Translations under genes and position numbers: made by a program
In this document: one piece after another, positions 1-9,050 of the stretch
How the letters are laid out: every line of letters begins with the position of its first letter
Numbering within the stretch: position 1 is the first letter of the stretch
Assembly: GCA_017621695.1 (NCBI GenBank)
Contig: JAGASP010000016.1
Span: 1 to 47,128 of the forward strand
Direction of reading: 5' to 3'
Source: Clostridia bacterium
Lineage (GTDB): Bacteria > Bacillota > Clostridia > Oscillospirales > CAG-272
Length of the DNA stretch: 47,128 nucleotides
Notes under the pieces: model-generated
The model's database searches: none
The model's input: only the letters and a program-made list of their open reading frames with translations
Told to the model about the DNA's origin: nothing

Positions 1-220
1 GGTTTTTGAAAAACAAAATTGGTGTTGGGAAAATCTTTTGAAAACCTTATTTTTTATTGTGGAGTAAGGAAGTTTTGCTCCGCAAAACAATTTTTATTTG
101 ATTCAGGGCGCTCAAGGCCGCCCCCGAAACCGCCGGCCATCATCATAGGGTTCAGGGGGCTTCGCCCCCTGAACCCCCATCGGTCATCCGACACCCGAGA
201 GGTGTGGGGTTTACCCCGCT
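1..220. other. Intergenic stretch with a strong hairpin, no gene seen
   Basis: No convincing coding region is visible here. The stretch starts with A/T-rich sequence and contains a perfect inverted repeat at 150-174 (arms GTTCAGGGGG and CCCCCTGAAC, loop CTTCG) without a T-run on the right. The hairpin resembles the G/C-rich palindromes found in other gaps of this window, so it is probably a dispersed intergenic repeat. It could also be a terminator for a gene left of the window. Confidence 0.5.
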
Positions 221-325
221 AAACAACAATTTACATGAACAACCTCTTGTCGGGTGATGCACCTTCCTTGCGGAGAGTGTCACGCGAGCAATGGCCGCGG
301 GCACTGCCCGCAAACAACAATTTAT
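221..325 (+). repeat. AAACAACAATTTA repeat unit, locus A
   Basis: AAACAACAATTTA occurs at 221-233 and nearly again at 312-324, giving one unit of about 91 bp. Between them lie words such as CGGGTGATGC and GGAGAGTGTCACGCGA that recur at 19214-19390 in the same order. The unit ends directly upstream of the amidase promoter. The sequence has no protein-like reading frame. It is a dispersed, partly tandem intergenic repeat of unknown function. Confidence 0.7.
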
Positions 326-333
326 CTTTTCTC

Positions 334-362
334 TTGACACAATGCGTCAAGTCATGTATAAT
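334..362 (+). promoter_or_regulatory. SigA-type promoter of the amidase gene
   Basis: A perfect TTGACA at 334-339 is followed after 17 bp by a perfect TATAAT at 357-362. The expected start site lies near 369, giving a short leader with the ribosome site GGAGG at 383-387. Confidence 0.85.
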
Positions 363-392
363 ATACTTATATTATACATAATGGAGGTAATT

Positions 393-1001
393 ATGTCAAG
401 AGGACTCATCATATTAGACGCAGGTCACGGTCAGTTCGGCAATCCCTATCCCGTCATCGAGGGCGTTTACGAGGGAACGCGAAACTTCGTCCTTGCAGGC
501 TTTCTCAAGTCTGCCCTGGAATCCAAGAGCTTTGCCGTCATGCTGACAAGAAATGCCATCGAGGATGATCCCTCCTTGGAAGAGCGCGGAAGACTGGCGG
601 GAGATAACAACGCCATCCTCTTCCTCTCCCTGCATTCCAATGCTCCCGGCTCTGCAACGCCTCCCGACCGTTACAACAAGGTGCGCGGCGTATCCGTCTA
701 CTATTCTATGTCCGACGAAGAAAAGAATCTCCCCATCGCCTTGGCCTTCGGAGATGCCATCGCCGCCTGCATGGACACCGAAAATCGCGGCGCTATGACC
801 CGCGCTTATCCCGATCAGCCCGGCGTGGATTATTACGGTGTTCTCCGCCACAGCGCCGCTTCGGGCTGCAAATGCGCGTTTATCATTGAACACGGCTTCC
901 ATACCAATCCCGAGGATGCGGCGTTTTTGAACAACGACGCTTGCATGGCAAAGCTTGCGGATATCGAAGCCGAGGTGATCGACAAGGCGTTTGCCATATA
1001 A
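393..1001 (+). CDS. N-acetylmuramoyl-L-alanine amidase (Amidase_3 type)
   Basis: This 202-residue protein is a zinc-dependent amidase that would cut the bond between N-acetylmuramic acid and L-alanine in peptidoglycan. The Amidase_3 signature is complete: DAGHG with zinc ligand His12, a probable second ligand Glu27, SLHSNA with His81, and the catalytic Glu165 in the IIEHGFHTN segment. The start at 393 is chosen because GGAGG lies six bases upstream; an in-frame ATG at 291 would put the promoter inside the gene. There is no signal peptide, transmembrane segment or cell-wall-binding domain, which is unusual for a secreted autolysin. It may act on internalised muropeptides, act in the mother cell during sporulation, or be released by lysis. 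ymdB follows 28 bp later, probably in one transcript. Confidence 0.85.
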   Translation: MSRGLIILDAGHGQFGNPYPVIEGVYEGTRNFVLAGFLKSALESKSFAVMLTRNAIEDDPSLEERGRLAGDNNAILFLSLHSNAPGSATPPDRYNKVRGVSVYYSMSDEEKNLPIALAFGDAIAACMDTENRGAMTRAYPDQPGVDYYGVLRHSAASGCKCAFIIEHGFHTNPEDAAFLNNDACMAKLADIEAEVIDKAFAI

Positions 1002-1029
1002 AATACCCCAAAAAGGAACGGAGCCATCT

Positions 1030-1806
1030 ATGAAAATTCTTGCCATCGGAGATGTGGTCGGTGAAGTCAGCATCACCCATCTTGAAAAAAAGCTTTGGCC
1101 CCTCCGCGATCACTTGGGCGCGGATTTTGTGGTCTGCAACGGAGAAAATGCATCCGAGATCCACGGCCTCAACGCACGCCACGCCGCCGCACTGCTCGAC
1201 ACGGGCATTGACCTTCTGACGTTGGGCAATCATGCGTTTGGCGCACGCGATCTTGGTCCTTTCCTCGACGACAACCCCGACAAGATCATCCGCCCGGCCA
1301 ACTATCCCGCTGTCTGCCCCGGCATGGGATATACCGTCAAGACGGTCTGCGGTCTGCGCATCCTTTGCATCAATGCCTCGGGTACAGCGTTTTTGGATGC
1401 CCTGGACAATCCGTTTCACGTCATCGACCGCATTTTGGAACGGGAGAAAGGCTCGTATGATCTTGCCCTGCTGGACTTTCACGCGGAAGCGACCTCCGAA
1501 AAACTGGCCATCGGGCGCTATTTTGACGGCCGTATACAGGTCATCTTCGGAACCCACACCCACGTCACCACCGCCGACGAGCAGGTGCTTCCCCACGGCT
1601 CGGGTTATATCACCGATCTCGGCATGACAGGGCCTCAAAACGGCATTCTGGGTACCGATGCAGAAGCCATCATCTACAAAATGCGCACCCATATGCCCAC
1701 ACGCTTCAAGGTCGCCGACGGTCCTGTCGTGGGGCACGCAGCTCTATTTATCTTAGAGGACAAAGCGCCCTTTCGCTGCCTCAAGGTGGAGCGTATCATC
1801 TTTTGA
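1030..1806 (+). CDS. ymdB: YmdB-family metallophosphoesterase (cyclic nucleotide phosphodiesterase)
   Basis: The 258-residue protein matches the TIGR00282/YmdB family in length and motifs: GDVVGE at the N-terminus, CNGENAS, LGNHAFG, DFHAEATSEK, FGTHTHVTTAD and TDLGMTGP, which carry the metal-binding Asp, Asn and His residues. The Bacillus subtilis member is a 2',3'-cyclic nucleotide phosphodiesterase that influences RNA turnover and the choice between biofilm and motility. The start at 1030 has an AAAAAGGA ribosome site about ten bases upstream. In many Firmicutes ymdB follows the RNase Y gene; here it follows an amidase gene instead. About 195 bp with no obvious gene separate it from the next gene. 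Confidence 0.9.
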   Translation: MKILAIGDVVGEVSITHLEKKLWPLRDHLGADFVVCNGENASEIHGLNARHAAALLDTGIDLLTLGNHAFGARDLGPFLDDNPDKIIRPANYPAVCPGMGYTVKTVCGLRILCINASGTAFLDALDNPFHVIDRILEREKGSYDLALLDFHAEATSEKLAIGRYFDGRIQVIFGTHTHVTTADEQVLPHGSGYITDLGMTGPQNGILGTDAEAIIYKMRTHMPTRFKVADGPVVGHAALFILEDKAPFRCLKVERIIF

Positions 1807-2001
1807 TCTGTCATTCACCGAAAAAACTCTCTTAGCCAATAGCCCCAAAATGAAAATGACCATCAGGCATCTCAAAGGCTCTATCCCTGAACGAGCGGCG
1901 AGCATTTTGTTTGGAATTATGCGAAAATTTGCCGAAGAAAGTGCTGCAGATTCGTCAGAGAGAGCGTCTTTAGAGGGCTCATGATACAAGGAGGACTCCC
2001 C

Positions 2002-3462
2002 ATGAAACATACGCGCGTTTTGCTGCTCTTTCTCGCGATCCTCATGCTGAGCATGGCCATCCTTCCCTCGCTTTCCGTCACGGCCGCAGAGGATGTCCTC
2101 TATCTTGGGGACAGAGAGGATCTTTTCCTCGGCCGCGACAGCCTCGACGGATTCGGATGGAATGTCGCACACTCGGGAGAACCGATCACCATCGGTTCAA
2201 GATCCTTTGAAAAAGGCATTGGCTTTCACTGCCTTCCCGACAAGGATGCCTATGCGGAATTTGACATTTCTTCCCTTGGTATGAATTATTTTGCCGCCTC
2301 GGTGGGCGTTTTGAAGGAGGCGAACTACTTCATCGAATGGGGGAGCATTTCATTCCACGTTTACGGTGATGGGAAGCTGCTCGCATCCTCTCCGCTCTGC
2401 AACTGGGGTGACGAGCCGTATTTTCTGACCTGCTCGGTGGAAGGTGTCAAGACACTCCGCCTTGTACAGAAAAACGAAGGTAGCCATGCCTGCGATGCCG
2501 GCGTATGGGGAGATATCCGTCTGACCCATGCAGAGCCCTCCGATTCCTCCGCGGGCGGCGATACCTCCAAGACCGACATCAACAAAACCGATGCCCCCCA
2601 GCCTGCCGAGCTTGTCGGCGGGGATTATGCCTATCTCAGCGATCTTTATTGGAAGGACAACGCCACCTATCAAGGCAACGTTGTCGGGCGCGATTGTAAC
2701 ACTGCCAACGAGATCATTTTCAGCGCCGACGGTAAATTTTTCGAAAAAGGTGTGGGCTTCCACGCGGTTTCGGGGGATTACGCAGCCTATATCGACGTCA
2801 ATATAGATGGGCTCGGCTTTACCAAATTTGCCGCTTACTTTGGCGTATGTGAGACCTTGACGCCTCACGATATCTCTATGGCTTGCATCAAATTTGCCGT
2901 GTTCGGCGACGGAAAGATGCTGTTTGAAAGCGACCCCATCAGATTCGGAGAGCCCATGAAGCCCATGGATTGCGATATCACAGGAGTAAAAAACCTCCGT
3001 CTTGCTGTCGCGGGTGCACCTACCATCAGCGGTGCATGGGGCACGTGGGGCGGTGCCGTCATTTCCAAGAGCGGAGAGATCACCGACGGTATGCTTTATT
3101 CGGAATATACCTTCGAGCCCATGCCGCCCGAGGTTGACACCGAAGAAAGCACCTCGCCCGAGGTTGACACCGAAGAAAGCACCTCGCCTGCGGTTGACAC
3201 CGAAACCGTGACCCCGTCCGAAACAAACACCGAGGTGATCACTGTACCCTCCGATGAAATTCCCACAGAAGCTGCCACGCCCCCCGAAACCGAAGCTCTT
3301 TCGGAGGATGGATCCACCGAAAGCACTTCCGTAGCCACCACCCAATCTCCCGCAGAGAGCGGTGGTTGCGGCAGTACGCTCTCGGCAAGTCTTCTGCTCA
3401 TGCTGCTCGGCGGTGCTGCCGTTTGCATCCAAAACAGAAAAAGAGAGGAGAGAAACGTATGA
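2002..3462 (+). CDS. Secreted surface protein with two NPCBM-like domains
   Basis: The 486-residue protein has a signal peptide ending near residue 30. Two related domains of about 120 residues follow (about 35-170 and 205-360). Each has a FEKGIGFH or FEKGVGFHA motif, an F-A-A-(S/Y)-(V/F)-GV strand, a VYGDGKLL or VFGDGKML strand and a final V(K)xLRL strand, typical of the NPCBM carbohydrate-binding fold. A Thr/Glu/Pro-rich linker containing two copies of the ten-residue unit PEVDTEESTS precedes a GGCGS motif, a hydrophobic helix and a basic tail, so it is probably anchored in the membrane. NPCBM domains often accompany galactosidases, and this gene overlaps an alpha-galactosidase gene by 4 bp. 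It probably binds galactose-containing glycans at the surface. The start is set by AAGGAGGA at 1988-1995. Confidence 0.8.
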   Translation: MKHTRVLLLFLAILMLSMAILPSLSVTAAEDVLYLGDREDLFLGRDSLDGFGWNVAHSGEPITIGSRSFEKGIGFHCLPDKDAYAEFDISSLGMNYFAASVGVLKEANYFIEWGSISFHVYGDGKLLASSPLCNWGDEPYFLTCSVEGVKTLRLVQKNEGSHACDAGVWGDIRLTHAEPSDSSAGGDTSKTDINKTDAPQPAELVGGDYAYLSDLYWKDNATYQGNVVGRDCNTANEIIFSADGKFFEKGVGFHAVSGDYAAYIDVNIDGLGFTKFAAYFGVCETLTPHDISMACIKFAVFGDGKMLFESDPIRFGEPMKPMDCDITGVKNLRLAVAGAPTISGAWGTWGGAVISKSGEITDGMLYSEYTFEPMPPEVDTEESTSPEVDTEESTSPAVDTETVTPSETNTEVITVPSDEIPTEAATPPETEALSEDGSTESTSVATTQSPAESGGCGSTLSASLLLMLLGGAAVCIQNRKREERNV

Positions 3463-5660
3463 AACGAGCCTTGAGATTTCCGCTTTTCCTGTCCCTCGCA
3501 TTTCTTCTGCTTTGCCTCGCCGTTACCCTTATGGCCGCTTGCGGCGATACACCCGCCGCGCCGAGCGATACAACCTCGGCGGCAACCGAAATACCAACCT
3601 CAGATATCCCCCAAGGAACCACCGATCCCGATGCTGAAACTTCATCGGAAGCACCCACCGATGGTGAAACGGGAGATTCCTCCGTCGAGGATATCACGAC
3701 CGCACCCGAGACACCCTTCCCCGCCGATCCCACCCGCGCAGTTCCGGCTTACGATGCGCTCATGTCGGATCTTGACAATTTCCCACTCCACTTCAAATAC
3801 GCCGAGACCGAATTTAACGGATTTAAAGATTTCGCGCTGGAGTCCGCGCTTTACGAGGATGTAGATCGCGGGGTGAGATCCACACTCATCTTCCGTCACG
3901 CAAGCATTCCCGCAGCGTTCAAGCTGATCGCCACGGTATATCCCGAGGAAAGCGCTTACGAATACGTGGTGTACATCACCAACGACGGGCATGAAAATAC
4001 AGAGATCATCTCGGATCTCTCCTTCAACATCAAAATTGAGGGCGCCAATCCCATCATCAGCGGCATCAAGGGGGATGCAAACGGCGCCAATTACACCCCC
4101 TACGAGCATGATCTTGCCAAGCGTTCACGCTACCAGGATCGATCTACCTCGGGTCGCCCTTCTCACGGCACCTTCCCCTATTATAATCTGTCTTACGATG
4201 GCGGCGGCACCTTCATTGCCATCGGCTGGCCCGGCACGTGGTACAGCAACTTCCATTACGCCAAGGGAGACCGGGTCACCACCCTGCAAACAGGGCAGGG
4301 ACAGGTTGCTACCTACATCGCCCCCGGAGAGACCCTCCGCACACCGCTGATGGGCTTTGTTGCTTACGAAGGCCTGACCCCCGACGAGCAGGTCAATGCT
4401 TGGCGGCATTACTACATCCACGACGTCATGCGCAAAATCGACGGTGAGCTGACCCCCACCTACGCGGGTATCGGCAATATGTCGGCGGGTATGACCACCA
4501 AAAAAGAGCTTTTGATGCTCAAGGCCTATGCCGCCAACGGCATCTATCCCGACGTGATCTGGATGGACGCTGGCTGGTACACGGGAGCTAACGGCGAGAG
4601 TGTACCGTGGACGTCCACAGGCTCGTTGGATATCGATTACAGCCGATTCCCCGACGGCCTCTCGGACATCGGCAGCTACGCCAAGAATACCGACGCCATG
4701 TACCTGCTCTGGTTTGAGCCCGAGAATATGCGTCTTGACAAGGCTGCCTTTCTCGCGGGTCAGCCCGATTTCAAGGAGGAGTGGCTGCTTGGAAAGCCCG
4801 GCGGCTTCCTCGACGGACTCCTGATGGATCTCGGCAATCCCGAATGCCGCGAGTGGATCTTCCAAAAGATCTGCAAGGTCATCGATCAGTCAGGCGCGAC
4901 GGGCTACCGCCAGGACTTCAACAACGACCCTGCCCCCGCATGGCAGGAAAATGATGCCAAATACGAGGGTCGCACGGGTATGACCGAAAACCAATACGTG
5001 CAAGGCTATCTGGCGCTGTGGGATGCCATCATTGACAAATACGGTATGTTCATTGACTCCTGCGCCTCGGGCGGCGGACGCAACGATCTGGAATCCATGA
5101 AGCGCGGTGTTCCCCTTCATTACACCGATTGGTTCGACGGCAACAACGAGGACTATGACATGAAGGGCAAAATGACCCAAGTCCTGTTCAACTGGTTCCC
5201 CTACTTCAAAAATGAATCCTACCAGGTCAATCTCTACAAGCTCCGCATGAACTACGCCCCCTTCTGCCTTTTGAAGGTACCCAGCGCACTCAACAAGGAC
5301 ACCGACTGGGAGGTCATGCGCAAGGCTTATGCTGAGTACGACGTCATCCGCGATTACTTTTACGGCGACTACTATATGCTGACCGAATGGACAGCCAATG
5401 CTGACCGTTGGGACGGCCGTATGTTCTACGACGCTGAAAAGGGTGAGGGCTTTGCCTCTATCGCCTGTCAGCAAAGCGCATCCTCCAAGACCAGCACCGT
5501 CTGCCTCAAGGGTCTTGATCCCGACCGCCAATATCACATCACCGACTTTGACGGACTGGTAGATGTGACAAAGAGCGGGCGCGAGCTGATGGAGAGCGGT
5601 GTGGAGATCACGGTTCCCGAAAGACCCTATTGCGTCATCTTGCTCATCAAGGCCCTTTGA
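3459..5660 (+). CDS. Alpha-galactosidase-like lipoprotein, GH36 (melibiase)
   Basis: This 733-residue protein has a lipoprotein signal (LMAAC near residue 28) and then a Thr/Ser/Glu-rich linker, so it should be tethered outside the membrane. The rest has the GH36 layout of an N-terminal beta-supersandwich, a TIM barrel and a short C-terminal beta domain. Asp486 in YRQDFN is the expected nucleophile, and Asp543 in SCASGGGRND the expected acid/base. Other barrel motifs include WMDAGWY and LWFEPENM, the latter like WFEPE of known alpha-galactosidases. It would release alpha-linked galactose from raffinose-type sugars, galactomannan or host glycans; the exact linkage cannot be read. The start ATG overlaps the previous stop (ATGA), so translation is probably coupled to the NPCBM protein. 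An in-frame ATG at 3366 lacks a ribosome site and would not begin with the signal peptide. Confidence 0.88.
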   Translation: MKRALRFPLFLSLAFLLLCLAVTLMAACGDTPAAPSDTTSAATEIPTSDIPQGTTDPDAETSSEAPTDGETGDSSVEDITTAPETPFPADPTRAVPAYDALMSDLDNFPLHFKYAETEFNGFKDFALESALYEDVDRGVRSTLIFRHASIPAAFKLIATVYPEESAYEYVVYITNDGHENTEIISDLSFNIKIEGANPIISGIKGDANGANYTPYEHDLAKRSRYQDRSTSGRPSHGTFPYYNLSYDGGGTFIAIGWPGTWYSNFHYAKGDRVTTLQTGQGQVATYIAPGETLRTPLMGFVAYEGLTPDEQVNAWRHYYIHDVMRKIDGELTPTYAGIGNMSAGMTTKKELLMLKAYAANGIYPDVIWMDAGWYTGANGESVPWTSTGSLDIDYSRFPDGLSDIGSYAKNTDAMYLLWFEPENMRLDKAAFLAGQPDFKEEWLLGKPGGFLDGLLMDLGNPECREWIFQKICKVIDQSGATGYRQDFNNDPAPAWQENDAKYEGRTGMTENQYVQGYLALWDAIIDKYGMFIDSCASGGGRNDLESMKRGVPLHYTDWFDGNNEDYDMKGKMTQVLFNWFPYFKNESYQVNLYKLRMNYAPFCLLKVPSALNKDTDWEVMRKAYAEYDVIRDYFYGDYYMLTEWTANADRWDGRMFYDAEKGEGFASIACQQSASSKTSTVCLKGLDPDRQYHITDFDGLVDVTKSGRELMESGVEITVPERPYCVILLIKAL

Positions 5661-5685
5661 TGCGCACCACCCAAAGGAGATCATC

Positions 5686-6822
5686 ATGAAGGTTTCAGAA
5701 AAACGCGCGCATATTGCTTACGGAGTTTCTCTGGTTACGACCTTTGTAACGCTGCACATCCTCAATGTCGTTTTTGAGTGCCCCATGTTTTTATCTCTGT
5801 TCCTCATCACGGGGGCACACGCGTTGGGATATGCCGCCCTGAGGGTGCTTCCCCATTACACGCTCTGGTTACCGCCTTTGACCGCCGCCTATCTGTCGGT
5901 CTGGTATTGGTTGGGAACGACCGTTGTCCCTCATTTTATGTTCCCCGACGCAGAGCACACACAAAAATTTGGTACGAGCGACACTCTTATATCCGTATGG
6001 ATCGCCACGCTCATATTTTGCGGTACGGCAGGCATCATCCTGTTCATCATCAAGCTCAACCGCGGATGTTCCTCGAATGAAGAGAAACCAACGCCTCCCC
6101 CTCGCCGTGTGCATCCCGTACTTCGGGTTGCGATCTACAGTCTTTCTCTGCTACTCCTTGTGGGTTCGGCGCTCGGCGCATACGCCTATAGGGAAAGCAA
6201 GATTGACAGGCTGACCGAAAACATGGTATACGCCTCGGACTATACCGTGCCGTGGCTCAACTTTACAGCCGTCGAGGACACCGCTGTTCCCGCTTGCAGT
6301 GTCAGTGTACGAGAAAACAACGTTCGCATCACATACCGTAAAATTCAAGATACAGATCCCCACGCATACGTTTTGGCCTATCAACGCTTTGCTTTTGGCA
6401 AGGGGGATCTCCATATAGATACGGTCATCCTGCGCCACAAAGATTCTCCCCTGAATCCCGCCGAAAATTTTACGCCCGTTACGGCGCAAATGCTCTACAC
6501 GCAAGGGGACACCGTTCAAACGCGGGAGCTTCCACCCGAGCTTGTAAAAGAGCTCATGGATATTCTTGCGGGAAAACGCGTAGCCCACGAGGAACGACCG
6601 GATGGAGGCTTCTCTTCTTCCCCATTCCTTACAACCGTGCAGCTTACCTTCCACGAAGCTCCCACGCTGACTTGGAGCGCGCAAATTGACTACACCGAGG
6701 ACGGCCAATGGTATCTCTCGATCCACGTCCTTCCCGATGATTTTGAACTCGACAGAAGCTGGTATTTTCCCATTCGGTATTATCTTTTGAGTGACGCGTG
6801 GGAAGTGATGGCAGCACCGTAA
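5686..6822 (+). CDS. Multi-pass membrane protein of unknown function
   Basis: The 378-residue protein has about four or five hydrophobic segments in the N-terminal 175 residues. A last membrane segment near residues 145-165 is followed by an extracytoplasmic domain of about 200 residues with no family I recognise. The start at 5686 has AAAGGAG eight bases upstream and lies 25 bp after the alpha-galactosidase stop, so it is probably the third gene of that operon. It faces a convergent gene across the terminator at 6841-6873. I do not assign a function. Confidence 0.7.
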   Translation: MKVSEKRAHIAYGVSLVTTFVTLHILNVVFECPMFLSLFLITGAHALGYAALRVLPHYTLWLPPLTAAYLSVWYWLGTTVVPHFMFPDAEHTQKFGTSDTLISVWIATLIFCGTAGIILFIIKLNRGCSSNEEKPTPPPRRVHPVLRVAIYSLSLLLLVGSALGAYAYRESKIDRLTENMVYASDYTVPWLNFTAVEDTAVPACSVSVRENNVRITYRKIQDTDPHAYVLAYQRFAFGKGDLHIDTVILRHKDSPLNPAENFTPVTAQMLYTQGDTVQTRELPPELVKELMDILAGKRVAHEERPDGGFSSSPFLTTVQLTFHEAPTLTWSAQIDYTEDGQWYLSIHVLPDDFELDRSWYFPIRYYLLSDAWEVMAAP

Positions 6823-6840
6823 TTTCCAAATTTCCATACA

Positions 6841-6873
6841 AAAAACCTACCGATTTTAAATCGGTAGGTTTTT
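6841..6873. terminator. Bidirectional terminator
   Basis: A 16-bp perfect inverted repeat (arms at 6841-6856 and 6858-6873, core ACCTACCGATTT) is flanked by A-runs and T-runs on both sides. It sits between the convergent genes ending at 6822 and 6883 and can serve both. Confidence 0.9.
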
Positions 6874-6882
6874 TATATACCG

Positions 6883-8856
6883 TCAAGCCTTGATCACGCA
6901 AACGCTGTCCCGTCCCAACGTCAAAGTCGCACAGGAAAGCGTTGCCTTGCCCGACGAAAGCAGGACCTTTGCTTCGACTTCTGTGTCAAGCGACAGGGTA
7001 ACCGATGCTTCGCCACGATTGGCGGCAATGATATATCGCTCTCCGCCATCAAGGGAGACGCGCTCGTAGACAAGGTAAGATTGACTATGCGCGAGGATGC
7101 GGAAGTCCCCGCCGTGGAAGGCCGCAGATTGGCGCAGCTCGCCCAAAGCACGGTAGAAGGCCAAGAGCTCGGTGCGAAGCGCGTTGGGGCGCTCCCCCTC
7201 CACATCCTGCCACGGGAAGGGATAACGACAGAAGGGATCGTGATAGCCCTCCATGCCCACCTCGTCGCCGTAATAGACAGAGGGGATGCCAAACACCGTA
7301 AATTGCAGAGTCGCGGCCATGCGGAGCAGTTTAAGGGCCTGCTTTTTTCGTGCGGGAGACAGGGAGGCGTGCGCCAGCTCGTGATTGGGGCGTTGTAATT
7401 CCCCGGGGAGCGAGCCCAAAACGGTCAGGATGCGTTCGGTATCATGCGTGCCCAAAAGATTCATAAGCGCATCCGACACGCAACGCGGATACGAGGCGTA
7501 CAGCTCGGTCAGGGTATGATACAGCGCATCGGCGTTTCCGTCCTTAACAAAGGCCAGAATACCGTTGCGGACAGGGTAATTCATCACGCTGTCGAGTTGC
7601 TTGCCCTGCAGATAGCGTCTGCGGTAACCGTAGGCGATCTTGTCGGCGGCGTTTTCCCACACCTCACCGATGATGACGGCTTCTCCCTCCGACGCGCCCT
7701 TGACGGACACGCGGAGCTCATCCAGAAAGCGGTCGGACAGCTCGTCGGCCACGTCCAAGCGCCAGCCGCCAATGCCCATCCTCACGTACCTCGCGCAAAC
7801 ACCGTCCGTCCCCGTAAAGAAGGTGCGGCAAGCCTTGGCGGATGCATTGAGCTTGGGAAGAATGGGAATCCCCCACCATGACTCAAATTCCTCCGGGAAG
7901 GAGCGGAAATGATACCAGTCGGCATACTCCGAATCCTCAGATTGATACGCGCCCACGCTATCGTAGGTGCCGTAGCGATTGAAATAAATGCTGTCGTCCC
8001 CCGTGTGGTTGAACACGCCGTCCAGAATCACCTTGATGCCGCGCTCCGATGCTTTTTTCAGAAGGTGGAGGAACGCAGGCTCGCCGCCAAAACCGGGGTC
8101 TACCGTCAGATAGTCGCCCGTGTCGTACTTGTGGTTGGAATACGCCTTGAATATGGGGCTGAGGTAAATGACCTTGACCCCCAAGGCCTCCAGGTAGTCC
8201 AGCTTTTCGGCCACACCCCATAGGTTGCCGCCGAAAAACATATTATTTGCAAGGGGTGCACCGGGATATTCGGGATATTGCGGGATGCCGTGCGCCCAAT
8301 CGGGATTGAGAATGGCAGGACGCTCTCCCCTGCCCTTTTGCAGGTCGGTGTCTCCGTCTCCGCAGAAAAAGCGATCCACAAAGACGTGGTACATGACTCC
8401 TGCGCCAAACCACGAGGGTACCGTATAGTCTGCCTCGTGCACCAAAAGACGGAAGTGATGTTCGCTGTGCGGCGTGAGGGTAAAATCCACGTTGTTGACG
8501 GTGCTTGAAAACAGGGTGTCCGCACCGCGCACAAAGAGGAGCTCATAGTAGAAGAGTCCCGACAGCTTTTCCCCGCAAAGATGCGCGGTAGACAGGGTCA
8601 GCTCAAAGCTGTCAAGACCGCTTGCAAGATCCGTACCGACGAATTCAAACGGCGTGTCGGTGTATGCTTCACCATCACGGTTCAGGCGAAGCACCACGGC
8701 CGTTGCGCCCAAGCGACGGGGACAGGTAACAAAAAAGCGCAAGGTCATCCCTTTGGGGAAAGCACCGAGCGCAGTCAGCTCGTGGCCGTCGGTGTCGTAT
8801 TTATAAAATTTGACACGGGAGATATCCGTGTCGTCATAGCGTATTTTAGGAAGCAT
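6883..8856 (-). CDS. GH13 alpha-glucan hydrolase (neopullulanase/cyclomaltodextrinase-like)
   Basis: The 657-residue protein is cytoplasmic because no signal peptide is present. It has an N-terminal beta domain (about 1-140), a GH13 barrel (about 150-580) and a C-terminal beta domain. The conserved GH13 regions are visible: DGVFNH (region I), GWRLDVADE with nucleophile Asp368, GEVWE with acid/base Glu398, and LLGTHDTER with transition-state Asp472. The N-terminal domain plus VMYHVFVDRF and GGNLWGVAEKLDYLE segments resemble the neopullulanase and maltogenic amylase group. It would cut alpha-1,4 (possibly alpha-1,6) bonds in internal maltodextrin or glycogen. Glycogen phosphorylase lies 194 bp upstream on the same strand, so the two probably share a pathway and perhaps a transcript. 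GGAG sits seven bases before the start. Confidence 0.88.
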   Translation of the reverse strand: MLPKIRYDDTDISRVKFYKYDTDGHELTALGAFPKGMTLRFFVTCPRRLGATAVVLRLNRDGEAYTDTPFEFVGTDLASGLDSFELTLSTAHLCGEKLSGLFYYELLFVRGADTLFSSTVNNVDFTLTPHSEHHFRLLVHEADYTVPSWFGAGVMYHVFVDRFFCGDGDTDLQKGRGERPAILNPDWAHGIPQYPEYPGAPLANNMFFGGNLWGVAEKLDYLEALGVKVIYLSPIFKAYSNHKYDTGDYLTVDPGFGGEPAFLHLLKKASERGIKVILDGVFNHTGDDSIYFNRYGTYDSVGAYQSEDSEYADWYHFRSFPEEFESWWGIPILPKLNASAKACRTFFTGTDGVCARYVRMGIGGWRLDVADELSDRFLDELRVSVKGASEGEAVIIGEVWENAADKIAYGYRRRYLQGKQLDSVMNYPVRNGILAFVKDGNADALYHTLTELYASYPRCVSDALMNLLGTHDTERILTVLGSLPGELQRPNHELAHASLSPARKKQALKLLRMAATLQFTVFGIPSVYYGDEVGMEGYHDPFCRYPFPWQDVEGERPNALRTELLAFYRALGELRQSAAFHGGDFRILAHSQSYLVYERVSLDGGERYIIAANRGEASVTLSLDTEVEAKVLLSSGKATLSCATLTLGRDSVCVIKA

Positions 8857-8970
8857 GGGATGCTCCTTTCGGGAAAGTGAACTTATTCGGGAAGAGGCCG
8901 ATCCGTGAACGACGCTGTCATCAAAACGAACGATCTCAGATCATCATTCGGGCATCTCTATCCCTTTTTT

Positions 8971-9017
8971 AAAGCTTTTGAAGGGGTTTGGGGGGAACTT
9001 TTTTCAAAAGTTCCCCC
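8971..9017 (-). repeat. Palindrome-plus-tail intergenic repeat, copy 1
   Basis: The perfect inverted repeat has arms GGGGGAACTTTT (8991-9002) and AAAAGTTCCCCC (9006-9017). Read on the minus strand it is followed by a tail with CCAAACCCCTTCAAAAGC. The same plan recurs at 30398, 31351, 33771 and 34684. The copy lies 33 bp after the glycogen phosphorylase stop and may act as an intercistronic terminator or RNA-stabilising hairpin. Confidence 0.75.
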
Positions 9018-9050
9018 ATCGTACTCCCCAATAATTTTTAGAGGTAACAC

